Shown here: piece by piece, positions 33,253-41,133 of the stretch
Position numbering within the stretch: the stretch's first letter is position 1
How the letters are laid out: each line of letters begins with the position of its first letter
Assembly (NCBI GenBank): GCA_017303415.1
Contig: JAFLBJ010000001.1
Coordinates: forward strand, 2,356,001-2,420,000
DNA: 64,000 bases
From: Chitinophagales bacterium
Lineage (GTDB): Bacteria; Bacteroidota; Bacteroidia; Chitinophagales; Chitinophagaceae
Reading direction: 5' to 3'
Notes under the pieces: generated by a model
Told to the model about the DNA's origin: nothing
Seen by the model: only the letters and a program-made list of their open reading frames with translations
Databases searched by the model: none
Made by a program: the position numbers and the translations under genes

Positions 33253-33310
33253 AAAATAAAAAGTGCCTCTGGTTGCCTGGTAAAATTAGCACCAGGAAGC
33301 CAAAGGCACT
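33253..33310 (-). terminator. Intrinsic terminator of pnp, abutting the prmA start
   Basis: Imperfect 19-bp arms (33262-33280 and 33292-33310) begin with AGTGCCTCTGG and end with AAAGGCACT. On the minus strand TTTTTATTTTATG follows directly, and its ATG is the prmA start. It begins 18 bases after the pnp stop. Confidence 0.8.
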
Positions 33311-33328
33311 GTATGCGTTTATTCGTGC

Positions 33329-35512
33329 TTAATTATTCTCCGGCTGTCCGCCCTGGGAGGGGTTATTCTCCTGGCGTTCAGGTTTGGGGATAAGCGCTTT
33401 TCTGGAAAGTTTGAATTTACCTGATTTAGGATCGGTTCCGATCAATTTTACTTTGATGCGGTCGCCTTCTTTCAGTACGCCATCGAGTGTTTCCAATCGT
33501 TTCCAGCTTACTTCAGAGATGTGAACCAACCCTTGCTTACCAGGCAGGAATTCTACGAAGGCACCAAAAGGCATGATGGATTTAACAGTTGAATCGTACA
33601 CATCTCCAACGGTGGGGATAGCTACGATACCTTTGATCCAATTTTCAGCCCTTTCCACACCTTCTTTATTTGTACCGAAGATGCTTACTTCACCCATGTT
33701 ATTCTTCTCTTCGATATTAATAGTGGTTCCGGTTTCACGTTGCATTTCCTGGATCACTTTACCACCAGGTCCGATCACAGCGCCGATGAATTCACGATCA
33801 ATGAACATCTTCAACATGCGTGGTGCATGGGGTTTCACTTCGGAGCGTGCTTCAGGCTGACAGGCATACATGGCATCCAGGATATGCAGACGACCACGAC
33901 GTGCCTGGTCAAGTGCTTCACGCATTACATCCATGCTCAGGCCATCTACTTTGATGTCCATTTGCACGCCACAGATTCCATCACGGGTACCCGTTACTTT
34001 GAAGTCCATATCACCCAGATGATCTTCATCACCAAGGATATCAGTCAGGATCGCATATTTTCCTTCTTTGCTGATCAATCCCATGGCCACACCTGACACG
34101 TGTTTCGGAATGGGAATACCTGCATCCATCAAAGCGAGAGAACCGGCACAAACGGTCGCCATCGAGGAGGAACCATTGGACTCGAGAATATCACTTACGA
34201 TACGAACAGTATAGGCATAATCTTCGCCGGGCATCATTTGCTTCAGTGAACGCATGGCCAGGTTACCATGTCCAACTTCCCGGCGACCAGGTCCACGCAT
34301 CATCTTTACTTCACCGGTAGAGAAGGGAGGGAAATTATAGTGTAAAATGAATTTAGAGTAATCTGAAGTGGCTGCACTTTCAACCAGCAATTCGTCGAGA
34401 GGCGTACCCAGGGTGACCGTGGTCAGGGATTGAGTTTCTCCCCGGGTAAAGAGTGCAGATCCGTGTGGAGTGGGTAATACGTCTGTCTCCATATCGAGGG
34501 GGCGAACCTGATCCAGTTGACGGCCATCAAGACGAACCCGGTCATTCAGGATCATATCCCGTACCACATGGTATTGAAGATCGTGATAATAATTCTTGGC
34601 TTTTTTAGCGATCGTATCATCGAGCTTCTCTCCTTCGGCAACATTGTATTCTTTCGTCAGGTATTCGATCAATTCCGTTTGAATGGCATCGAATTTATCA
34701 GACCGCTCGTGTTTTCCAAGGGCAGATTTGGAAACTTCGTACACCTTAGGTTTAGCAAAGCCTTCCACTTTTGCGAGCAAATCAGTGTCTACCACAGGAG
34801 GCGTCACTTCACGTTTTGGTTTTGCACCGGTCATTTGCCTTAATTCTTCCTGGGCTTTGATCTGGATACGGATGGCATCGTGGGCGATTCCAAGCGCTTT
34901 TACCAGGTCTTCTTCCGAACACTCCTGTGCTTCCCCTTCCACCATCATGATATTCTTTTCGGTGGCAGCAATGATGAAATCAAGGTCAGCTTCTGTCAGC
35001 TCACTTCGGGTGGGGTTTACTTTGAATTCTCCGTTGATACGTGCAACACGTACTTCGGAAAGGATCTCCTGAATGGGAACATCCGATACGGCAAGTGCGG
35101 CAGAAGCAGCCAGGCAAGCCAGTGAATCGGGCATTACTTCCGCGTCGGAAGAAACCAGGGTCACGAGTACCTGAACCTCACAGAGATAATTTTCGGGGAA
35201 CAGCGGACGAAGTGCCCGATCGATCAGTCGGCTGATCAAGACTTCGTAATCGCTTAACCGGCCTTCTCTTTTAAAAAATGATCCGGGGATACGACCGGCA
35301 GAAGCAAATTTCTCCTGATAGTCTACTGTAAGCGGGAAAAAGCTTTGTCCTTCTTTCGCCTCTTTGTTAGCCACCACTGTAGCCAGCAGGATGGTATTTC
35401 CCATGGATACAGTAACTGCGCCGTCGGCCTGGCGTGCCAGGCGACCAGTACCCAGGGTGATCTGACGACCATCGCCCAGGTCAAATGTTTTATTTATAGC
35501 TTGAGATAACAT
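33329..35512 (-). CDS. pnp: Polyribonucleotide nucleotidyltransferase (PNPase)
   Basis: Phosphorolytic 3'-5' exoribonuclease, a main RNA-decay enzyme; 727 residues. Two RNase PH domains flank an alpha-helical linker. The second core carries GPGRREVGHGNLA (about 399-411) and the catalytic acidic residues in KVTGTRDGICGVQMDIKVDG (about 503-522). A KH domain (DREFIGAVIGPGGKVIQEM, about 576-594) and an S1 domain (GDVYDSTVKSIMPFGAFVEF, about 643-662) follow, then a polar tail. It lies 70 bp downstream of rpsO as in many bacteria, but a terminator stands between them. Cold or autoregulation is known in other phyla; nothing here shows it. Confidence 0.97.
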   Translation of the reverse strand: MLSQAINKTFDLGDGRQITLGTGRLARQADGAVTVSMGNTILLATVVANKEAKEGQSFFPLTVDYQEKFASAGRIPGSFFKREGRLSDYEVLISRLIDRALRPLFPENYLCEVQVLVTLVSSDAEVMPDSLACLAASAALAVSDVPIQEILSEVRVARINGEFKVNPTRSELTEADLDFIIAATEKNIMMVEGEAQECSEEDLVKALGIAHDAIRIQIKAQEELRQMTGAKPKREVTPPVVDTDLLAKVEGFAKPKVYEVSKSALGKHERSDKFDAIQTELIEYLTKEYNVAEGEKLDDTIAKKAKNYYHDLQYHVVRDMILNDRVRLDGRQLDQVRPLDMETDVLPTPHGSALFTRGETQSLTTVTLGTPLDELLVESAATSDYSKFILHYNFPPFSTGEVKMMRGPGRREVGHGNLAMRSLKQMMPGEDYAYTVRIVSDILESNGSSSMATVCAGSLALMDAGIPIPKHVSGVAMGLISKEGKYAILTDILGDEDHLGDMDFKVTGTRDGICGVQMDIKVDGLSMDVMREALDQARRGRLHILDAMYACQPEARSEVKPHAPRMLKMFIDREFIGAVIGPGGKVIQEMQRETGTTINIEEKNNMGEVSIFGTNKEGVERAENWIKGIVAIPTVGDVYDSTVKSIMPFGAFVEFLPGKQGLVHISEVSWKRLETLDGVLKEGDRIKVKLIGTDPKSGKFKLSRKALIPKPERQENNPSQGGQPENN

Positions 35513-35539
35513 GAGTATTGTGTAAAGTAAATGAAATGC

Positions 35540-35562
35540 AAAAAACCCTCCTGAGTGGAGGG
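35540..35562 (-). terminator. Intrinsic terminator between rpsO and pnp
   Basis: Arms CCCTCC (35546-35551) and GGAGGG (35557-35562) with a 5-base loop; the minus strand then has six T residues. It starts 21 bases after the rpsO stop. The stem is short, so partial read-through into pnp is likely. Confidence 0.85.
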
Positions 35563-35582
35563 ACTTGCGAATTGAAATATGT

Positions 35583-35852
35583 TTACTTCCGGAGGCCGAG
35601 CTTCTCGATCAGGGCGCGGTAACCAGTCAGGTTGTGCTTTTGGAGATAGGTAAGCAAACGTTTTCTTCTACCTACCAGTTGCATCAGGCCACGGTGGGTG
35701 GAGAAATCTTTTTTGTTGGCCTGGAGATGGCCGGAGATCTGGGTGATTCGCTCAGTCAACAGAGCGATTTGGCCTTCAATTGATCCGGTGTTTCCTTGTT
35801 TTCCACCGAATTCAGCGATAATGGAGGCTTTTTTTTCTTTTGTTACAGGCAT
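35583..35852 (-). CDS. rpsO: Ribosomal protein S15
   Basis: Primary 16S rRNA-binding protein of the 30S platform, 89 residues, the normal length. The RNA-binding residues lie in GSIEGQIALLTERITQISGHL and the highly conserved HRGLMQLVGRRKRLLTYLQ (about 53-71), and YRALIEKLGLRK closes the protein. A consensus promoter precedes it with a leader of about 47 bases. I see no clear pseudoknot of the E. coli autoregulatory kind in that leader. Confidence 0.97.
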   Translation of the reverse strand: MPVTKEKKASIIAEFGGKQGNTGSIEGQIALLTERITQISGHLQANKKDFSTHRGLMQLVGRRKRLLTYLQKHNLTGYRALIEKLGLRK

Positions 35853-35905
35853 CTTTGTTTTTTTTTAGAATGTCATCCGATTAAATATCCGATTATTTAA
35901 GGCGG

Positions 35906-35936
35906 CAAAGGTAGTGGATTTCAAGGGAAAAACCAA
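35906..35936 (-). promoter_or_regulatory. Promoter of rpsO (TTG-N20-TACCTTTG)
   Basis: On the minus strand TTG (35934-35936) is followed after 20 bases by TACCTTTG (35906-35913), a full match to the Bacteroidota consensus. Transcription would begin near 35899. Confidence 0.7.
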
Positions 35937-35942
35937 TTTGGA

Positions 35943-35981
35943 CCAGGATTTGGGGATTTGCCGTATGCCTAGGATTTGGGG
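35943..35981 (+). repeat. GGATT-type repeat, short copy
   Basis: CCAGGATT and TGGGGATT stand in tandem (35943-35958), and TAGGATTTGGGG follows at 35970-35981. The opening GACCAGGATTT is shared with the array at 51595. It lies between the divergent rpsO and miaE genes; the remaining 36000-36106 shows nothing recognisable. Confidence 0.5.
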
Positions 35982-36106
35982 CACCCGGATGAGATCTGCA
36001 TCACTGGAATCCTGGATGGAGTGGGATCACAATATACACGACAAGTAACCACCCGCGAAATCCGGAAAACCGGGAAATCCCTGCTAGCTAAATACCTAGA
36101 AACCAC

Positions 36107-36114
36107 TACTTTTG
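36107..36114 (+). promoter_or_regulatory. -7 box (TACTTTTG) of miaE
   Basis: Exact TAnnTTTG match ending 5 bases before the ATG at 36119. Transcription would start at or within a base or two of the ATG, implying a leaderless message. Confidence 0.45.
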
Positions 36115-36118
36115 ACCA

Positions 36119-36736
36119 ATGGAAACCGCTTCGTATTCCGAATCTACCCGGAATATCCTGGGTCTGCAATTGCCTACCGATCCGCGTTGGGTGGACCTGG
36201 CCGGACTTTCCCTGGAAGAAATCCTGACCGACCATGCCTGGTGTGAGCAAAAGGCGGCAACTTCCTGTATCTCAATTATTCAAAAAAACAGTGATAAAAG
36301 TGACCTGGTCGCGGCCCTTTCCCCGATTGTAACGGAAGAATGGGGGCATTTCCGGATGGTGCTGGCCGAGTTGAAGAAACGAAACTTATCCCTGGGACCT
36401 CAACGGAAGGATGAGTACGTCAACCAGTTGGTTGATTTTCATAAAAAAGGAGGCCATTGGAAGGACCGCTTTCTGGATAGCCTGCTACTGATGGCTTTGA
36501 TCGAGGCAAGAAGTTGTGAACGGTTTAAACGACTGAGTGAGGGAATTGATGACCCATATCTTCAACAATTTTACCGGCGTTTCATGGAAAGTGAAGCCGG
36601 GCATTATACGCTGTTTATTGACCTGGCGGAAACCTACCTCGATATAGAAAAAGTACGTAAACGCTGGAAAGAATGGCTTGTTTTCGAAGGTCAGATCATT
36701 CAAACGCTCAAAGTACGCGGTGACCGCATCCACTAA
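36119..36736 (+). CDS. miaE: tRNA-(ms2io6A37) hydroxylase, MiaE family
   Basis: Diiron monooxygenase of 205 residues that hydroxylates the isopentenyl side chain of ms2i6A at tRNA position 37. The ferritin-like four-helix bundle carries iron ligands in EEILTDHAWCEQKAA (Glu near 42), IVTEEWGHFRMV (Glu and His, about 73-80), LIEARSCERF (Glu near 125) and FMESEAGHYTLF (Glu and His, about 154-160). The order E, ExxH, E, ExxH is complete. It lies 8 bp upstream of galM in one operon, without an obvious functional link. Confidence 0.9.
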   Translation: METASYSESTRNILGLQLPTDPRWVDLAGLSLEEILTDHAWCEQKAATSCISIIQKNSDKSDLVAALSPIVTEEWGHFRMVLAELKKRNLSLGPQRKDEYVNQLVDFHKKGGHWKDRFLDSLLLMALIEARSCERFKRLSEGIDDPYLQQFYRRFMESEAGHYTLFIDLAETYLDIEKVRKRWKEWLVFEGQIIQTLKVRGDRIH

Positions 36737-36744
36737 TACAAAAA

Positions 36745-37764
36745 ATGATGATTGAAAAAACCTTAGCCTATATCCATCCCAATGGGAAAGAAGTTTTCAA
36801 AGTTGTGTTGACCAACCAAAACGGGATGCGTGTAAACATCACCAATCTTGGTAATATCATTTCCGCATTGGAATTCAATGGAGTCAATCTCGTGCTGGGA
36901 TTTGAAGACCTGAAACATTATCTCTCACCGGCCTATCTGACCTCCTACCCTTTTCTCGGTGCCGTAATCGGTCGTACCGCTAACCGTATCAAAGACGGCA
37001 GGTTTGAACTAGATGGTAAATCTTATCAGTTGGCCCAAAACCTGGGGCGTGACAGCCTGCATGGGGGAGTTGAAGGTTTTGATAAAAAAGTATGGGAAAT
37101 AATAGCGATCAACGAAGAAGAGAATAGCGTGCGGTTTCGGTACAAGAGTCCGGATGGAGAAGAACATTTCCCCGGCAATCTAATCATAGACCAGGAGTAT
37201 AAACTTACCGAGTCCAATGAACTGATCATGGATTCATTTGCCGAAACAGATGCTCCTACCCTGATCAACCTTACACACCACGATTATTTCAATTTAAATG
37301 GAAGTGGCAGTATAGGAAAACATCGGGTACGGATAAATGCCAGGGAATACCTGGGTCAGGATGATCAACTTGTAGCAGACGGAAGAAAGATACCTGTTGA
37401 AGGCACCGTTTATGATTTTCAAACCACCAAGGAGGTCCTCGCTAATAAGCCGGAGTATGACCAAAGTTTTTGTATCCAGGATGCTGATGGTAGTTTGCAA
37501 TTGGCCGCCGAAGCCACGGGAGACGTTACTGGCATTTCATTACAGGTGTTGACCACTGACCCCATTGTTCATTTATATACCGGAAGCGGACTACCAGAAC
37601 TGGAGTTTGATGGTAAAAAATATTTCGGGCCAAGTACCGGTTTTTGTTTTGAAACCCAGAAAGAGCCCAATGCCATTAATATACCTGGTTTCTCCAATAC
37701 AGTGTTAAGGCCGGGGGAAAGATATTTTCAGCGGGTGGTGTATGGTGTGAGACGTGAGGCGTGA
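36745..37764 (+). CDS. galM: Aldose 1-epimerase (mutarotase)
   Basis: Interconverts alpha and beta anomers of hexoses such as galactose; 339 residues. The family blocks are present: GAVIGRTANRIKDGRFELDG (about 71-90), the first active-site His in DSLHGGVEGFDKKVW (about 103-117), the catalytic His in NLTHHDYFNLNG (about 175-186), and the catalytic Glu in GFCFETQKEPNAIN (about 297-310). It starts at either of two adjacent ATGs 9 bp after miaE. The last five residues (VRREA) and the TGA are encoded by the first units of the heptamer array, so the natural C-terminus was probably altered by it. Confidence 0.94.
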   Translation: MMIEKTLAYIHPNGKEVFKVVLTNQNGMRVNITNLGNIISALEFNGVNLVLGFEDLKHYLSPAYLTSYPFLGAVIGRTANRIKDGRFELDGKSYQLAQNLGRDSLHGGVEGFDKKVWEIIAINEEENSVRFRYKSPDGEEHFPGNLIIDQEYKLTESNELIMDSFAETDAPTLINLTHHDYFNLNGSGSIGKHRVRINAREYLGQDDQLVADGRKIPVEGTVYDFQTTKEVLANKPEYDQSFCIQDADGSLQLAAEATGDVTGISLQVLTTDPIVHLYTGSGLPELEFDGKKYFGPSTGFCFETQKEPNAINIPGFSNTVLRPGERYFQRVVYGVRREA

Positions 37765-37871
37765 GACGTGAGACGTGAGTTGTGAGAAACCTCACGTCTC
37801 ACGTCTCACGATTCACGAAACTCACCTCTCACGCCTCACGAAGCTCACGTCTCACGAAGCTCACGCCTCAC
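37747..37871. repeat. Large palindromic heptamer array (17 units, 6 + 11 inverted)
   Basis: Left arm (37747-37788): GTGAGAC, GTGAGGC, GTGAGAC, GTGAGAC, GTGAGTT, GTGAGAA. Right arm (37789-37871): ACCTCAC, GTCTCAC, GTCTCAC, GATTCAC, then units of 7 or 9 bp such as GAAACTCAC, CTCTCAC, GCCTCAC, GAAGCTCAC, GTCTCAC, GAAGCTCAC and GCCTCAC. It lies between convergent galM and the GSCFA gene and supplies the stop codons of both. Confidence 0.9.
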
Positions 37872-38862
37872 GAAAATACTCTATCTCCTCCCTCAAATCC
37901 ACCATTGGATATTTCTCCTGTAATGCCTGGGCGAGTTGAAGATGTTGTTGTAAGAATTGTTGGTGTGCCTTAGTTGCTGCCTGAAAGGCTTTGTGATTTC
38001 TGGCTATGACAATTTTTCTGATCTCCTGGCTTAGCCATTTGGATGGTTCATCGACCATGCTATCCATGAATTTTTCCATCACAAACTGTGTGGCGGGATA
38101 ATTGGGATGAACCATATCAATATCATAAAACCGATAATCCCTCAACACATCGATCACGAGTTCATAAGCCGGGAAATACCAGGTGTTGTCAAATTTATTG
38201 ACCAACTGATGAACAGATTCCAATAGCCGGGCTTTACTTCGGTTGTTCTCAACCACGCCATCCCGAATATGCCGTACCGGGCTTATGGTAAAGATCAATT
38301 TCAATTCCGGGTTAAAGGCGCGCAGCCGATGGATCAATTGATCAAGAGCGGCCGTAGTTTCAGCGATCTCCATCATGTGCTTTTGAAACCATTGCCCGGG
38401 TGCCCGATGGCAATTAGCCACAGCTGAACCTGTCGATAAGGAGGCTTTATCCGCCTGATCGGTCAATCTGTAACTAAAGGAAGAACCCAGGGTGATGATC
38501 AGCCACTCTGCCTGACGAAGAAAAGCGTGCGCATTTTCCTGCGACCGGTTGATTTCTTCAAGACATTCTTCCTTCCTCATATGCGAAAACCGGGAATGAT
38601 GATGCCAGGTCGCCCAAACCTCATTCAAATAGAACAGGTCATTGGCAGTGTACTTTTTTCCCTCAATGTATGATAGAAGACTATGACAAACACTGGCCGG
38701 ATCGAAAAGGATGCCATGAGGATTTTGCAATACATCAAATTTCAATTCCTGCAAGGCCTTTCCAATGTGTTCGGTAAAACAGGACCCTATGAGCATGATC
38801 TTTTGCCCATACCGAATCTGTTCCTCCGGCTTTTTGATCTGAATATCTAGTTGAAATTGCAT
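37861..38862 (-). CDS. GSCFA-domain protein
   Basis: Cytoplasmic protein of 333 residues. I start it at ATG 38860-38862 because members typically begin with a short MxFxTxI-like strand, here MQFQLDIQI, about 20 residues before the name motif LIGSCFTEHIG. An earlier ATG at 38892 directly abuts the upstream stop and adds 10 residues. The GSCFA domain is related to SGNH hydrolases: the Ser of GSCF, a central ITLGSSFSYRL and a C-terminal YDIDMVHPNYPAT segment with Asp and His in the places expected for a catalytic triad. Substrate unknown. The C-terminal FREA and stop come from the heptamer array. It follows the HMG-CoA lyase gene closely. Confidence 0.88.
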   Translation of the reverse strand: MQFQLDIQIKKPEEQIRYGQKIMLIGSCFTEHIGKALQELKFDVLQNPHGILFDPASVCHSLLSYIEGKKYTANDLFYLNEVWATWHHHSRFSHMRKEECLEEINRSQENAHAFLRQAEWLIITLGSSFSYRLTDQADKASLSTGSAVANCHRAPGQWFQKHMMEIAETTAALDQLIHRLRAFNPELKLIFTISPVRHIRDGVVENNRSKARLLESVHQLVNKFDNTWYFPAYELVIDVLRDYRFYDIDMVHPNYPATQFVMEKFMDSMVDEPSKWLSQEIRKIVIARNHKAFQAATKAHQQFLQQHLQLAQALQEKYPMVDLREEIEYFREA

Positions 38863-38892
38863 GTGGTTTAGCTGCTTTATTCCTGCTCCCAT

Positions 38893-39753
38893 TTACTGAA
38901 AGATATCTTCTGCCATCGGAAGGCTATCTAACAACACCTGTTGATCTATCCCCATGGAAACCCCTTTTTCCCGAAAGAAGGAAACGATATTCAATGTATC
39001 CAAATTTCCGACCAGTTCATCATCAGCCATGGGACAACCGCCAATACCCTTGATGGCACCATCAAAGCGACGACATCCTGCCTTCCAGGCTGCTTCCAGT
39101 TTTTCTTTCCAATTGTCGGGGCGGGAATGCAGATGAACACCGATTTCAGTTCCGGGAAAGGATTCCACGAGGTAGCCGGTCATATCATACACTTGTTCCG
39201 GTGTGGCAATGCCCACTGTATCCGCCAGTGAAATGATGCCGATATCCATGCCTACAAGTCGGTTTACCCATTCAAATACAATGTCCTCATCATACGGGTC
39301 GCCATATGGATTTCCAAACCCCATTGAAATATATACCACGAGTTGCTTTCCTTTTTCAACACACAGATCCTGGATATCAGCCACCCGTTCAATGGCAGTT
39401 TCCATGCTTGCCTGGGTATTTCTTTGCTGAAATGTTTCAGAAACGGAGAAGGGAAATCCAAGAACATCGATCTGTTCAAAGGAGGCGGCTTGCTCTGCAC
39501 CACGCAGGTTGGCAATGATCGCAAGTAATTGGGTGGATGAACCCGATTTATCCAATCGGGCAACTACCTCCGCAGTATCTGCCATTTGAGGAATGGCCTT
39601 GGGCGAAACAAAACTTCCAAAATCGAGGGTGTGAAAACCTACCTTCAGAAGTTGGTTCAGGTAGCTGATTTTCTTTTCTGTCGAAATTGGTTTTTTCCAA
39701 CCTTGCATGGCGTCGCGTGGACATTCAACCAGATGAATACGCTGTTCAATCAA
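38893..39753 (-). CDS. Hydroxymethylglutaryl-CoA lyase
   Basis: Splits HMG-CoA into acetoacetate and acetyl-CoA, the last step of leucine breakdown; 286 residues. The DRE-TIM barrel features are ECPRDAMQGWKKPI (Arg and Asp at the active site, about 10-23), VYISMGFGNPYGDPYDED, metal ligands in GVHLHSRPDNW (about 205-215) and the active-site Cys loop AIKGIGGCPMADDELVGN (about 233-250). The start is TTG 39751-39753, overlapping the rlmB stop by 4 bases (TTGA); no ATG gives the N-terminal strand. Translational coupling to rlmB is likely. Confidence 0.92.
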   Translation of the reverse strand: MIEQRIHLVECPRDAMQGWKKPISTEKKISYLNQLLKVGFHTLDFGSFVSPKAIPQMADTAEVVARLDKSGSSTQLLAIIANLRGAEQAASFEQIDVLGFPFSVSETFQQRNTQASMETAIERVADIQDLCVEKGKQLVVYISMGFGNPYGDPYDEDIVFEWVNRLVGMDIGIISLADTVGIATPEQVYDMTGYLVESFPGTEIGVHLHSRPDNWKEKLEAAWKAGCRRFDGAIKGIGGCPMADDELVGNLDTLNIVSFFREKGVSMGIDQQVLLDSLPMAEDIFQ

Positions 39754-40514
39754 GGTAAACGTTGTTTTAATGCTTCATAAAGTATCATTCCCGCTGCTAC
39801 GGACACATTCAGGCTTTCAAAATTTCCTACCATGGGGATCTTCATGGTTTCATCACAGATCTTCATCAGGGCCGGATAGACGCCCTTTTCTTCCCCACCC
39901 ATGACGATAGCGCAAGGTTCTTTAAAATCACAATCAAAGAGTGTTTTTTCTGCGGTCATTTCGCTGGCAAATACACGGATTCCGTTCAGGTGCAACTCAT
40001 CTACTGCTTTCATCAGGCTGTTGACCCGGCAAACAGAGATCAATTCAAGGGCTCCGGCTGATGCTTTTATCGCATCTTCCTGCAAGGGAGCCACTCCTTT
40101 ATCCGGTATCACCAGGGCCTGTACGCCCATACAAAGGGCAGTACGTGCAATGGCCCCAATATTCCGCACATCGGTGATACCATCCAATAACAGGAACAAG
40201 GGGGTCTCCCCTTTTTCCACAACAAAACTGATCACCTGCTGTAATTCGAGGTATTGTATGGCCGCGGTAAAGGCAATTACGCCCTGGTGGTTTCCCCGGC
40301 TTATGCTATTTAATTTCTCTGGCGGCACATATTGTATCGGCACCTGGTGGTCCTTTGCCAATTCCCGGATCAAAGCAATGGAATCACCGGATGCATTCTT
40401 TTGCATCAATATCTTATCAATCGCTTTTCCTGACCGGATGGCTTCCACCAGCGGTTGTCTTCCTAATACCAGCGAAGATTTCTTGGGTCTTGGTCTTTTA
40501 TCCGATCTCTCCAT
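39750..40514 (-). CDS. rlmB: 23S rRNA 2'-O-ribose methyltransferase, RlmB/SpoU family
   Basis: SPOUT-class enzyme of 254 residues. The N-terminal part has VLGRQPLVEAIRSGKAI (about 16-32), as in RlmB substrate-binding domains. The trefoil-knot domain carries LLDGITDVRNIGAIARTA (about 108-125), CAIVMGGEEKGVYPAL (about 195-210) and the knot closure IPMVGNFESLNVSVAAGMILYEAL (about 222-245). RlmB methylates G2251 in E. coli; the exact target here could be another 23S or tRNA site. The gene overlaps the NUDIX gene by 17 bp and HMG-CoA lyase by 4, so all three sit in one operon. Confidence 0.9.
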   Translation of the reverse strand: MERSDKRPRPKKSSLVLGRQPLVEAIRSGKAIDKILMQKNASGDSIALIRELAKDHQVPIQYVPPEKLNSISRGNHQGVIAFTAAIQYLELQQVISFVVEKGETPLFLLLDGITDVRNIGAIARTALCMGVQALVIPDKGVAPLQEDAIKASAGALELISVCRVNSLMKAVDELHLNGIRVFASEMTAEKTLFDCDFKEPCAIVMGGEEKGVYPALMKICDETMKIPMVGNFESLNVSVAAGMILYEALKQRLP

Positions 40515-41055
40515 TCAGTAACATGAGTTTAACCTTAATAATAGCAGCCACCGAGATGGCATCTGTGATCTCTCCCTTTTCTACCATGGCAAAAGCCTCC
40601 TCAAAAGGTAATTTTCTAACCATCAATTGTTCTGTCTCTTCTGGCATGGCCTCCCCCTGTTTTAAATCGCGGGCGAGGAACACTTCGCTGATCTCATCGG
40701 AGCAGGAATTGGAGAGGTGCATGGTAAGGATTTTTTGCCAGGCCAATGCTTCCATTCCGGTCTCTTCTTTTAGTTCGCGTTTTGCTGACTCCAGCGGGTC
40801 AACCCCCATTTCTCCACCACCTTCGGGTATTTCCCAACTGTATTGGTTCAGGGTGAAACGATATTGCCCAACAAGATAAGTGTTCCCGTCCTCATCCAAA
40901 GGCAAAACACCAATGGCAATATTTTGGAAATGCACTTTTCCATAGATTCCCTTCCCTCCATTGGGGTTCAATACGTCATACTCCGTCACCTTGATCCAGG
41001 GATTCTCATAGATGGCTTTTTCGCCCAATATCGTCCAGGGGTTGGTGGATTCCAT
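40498..41055 (-). CDS. NUDIX hydrolase, ADP-ribose pyrophosphatase-like
   Basis: Protein of 185 residues. The Nudix box is GGGEMGVDPLESAKRELKEETGM (about 79-101), with the REL.EE.G core complete. The surrounding YRFTLNQYSWEIPEGG and a later FLARDLKQGEAMPEETEQL match the ADP-sugar pyrophosphatase branch. It probably hydrolyses ADP-ribose or a similar nucleotide sugar in the cytoplasm. Its ATG follows the metK terminator within about 10 bases. First gene of the NUDIX-rlmB-HMG-lyase-GSCFA group. Confidence 0.9.
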   Translation of the reverse strand: MESTNPWTILGEKAIYENPWIKVTEYDVLNPNGGKGIYGKVHFQNIAIGVLPLDEDGNTYLVGQYRFTLNQYSWEIPEGGGEMGVDPLESAKRELKEETGMEALAWQKILTMHLSNSCSDEISEVFLARDLKQGEAMPEETEQLMVRKLPFEEAFAMVEKGEITDAISVAAIIKVKLMLLNGEIG

Positions 41056-41063
41056 ACTGTGAA

Positions 41064-41091
41064 ATTAAAAAACCTCCCCGGTATGGAGAGG
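41064..41091 (-). terminator. Intrinsic terminator of metK
   Basis: Arms CCTCCCC (41073-41079) and GGAGAGG (41085-41091) pair with one G-T wobble around a 5-base loop; the minus strand then has TTTTTTAATTT. The NUDIX start codon at 41055 stands just behind it. Confidence 0.85.
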
Positions 41092-41133
41092 TCTTTCTTT
41101 ATAAACTTCTTTTTGGTGAAAAAACCGCCGGAC

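Noticed and set aside
35853-35899. S15 autoregulatory pseudoknot in the rpsO leader
   Set aside because: The leader is A-rich with only a weak ATCCGATTAAATATCCGAT-like repeat. I could not build a convincing pseudoknot by eye.
35969-36250. Overlapping short frames on both strands upstream of miaE
   Set aside because: They lie in the promoter region and over the miaE start. Composition is not coding-like and no domain is seen.
37747-37871. CRISPR array interpretation of the heptamer repeats
   Set aside because: Units are 7 bp and contiguous with no unique spacers, the two halves are inverted, and no cas genes are present.
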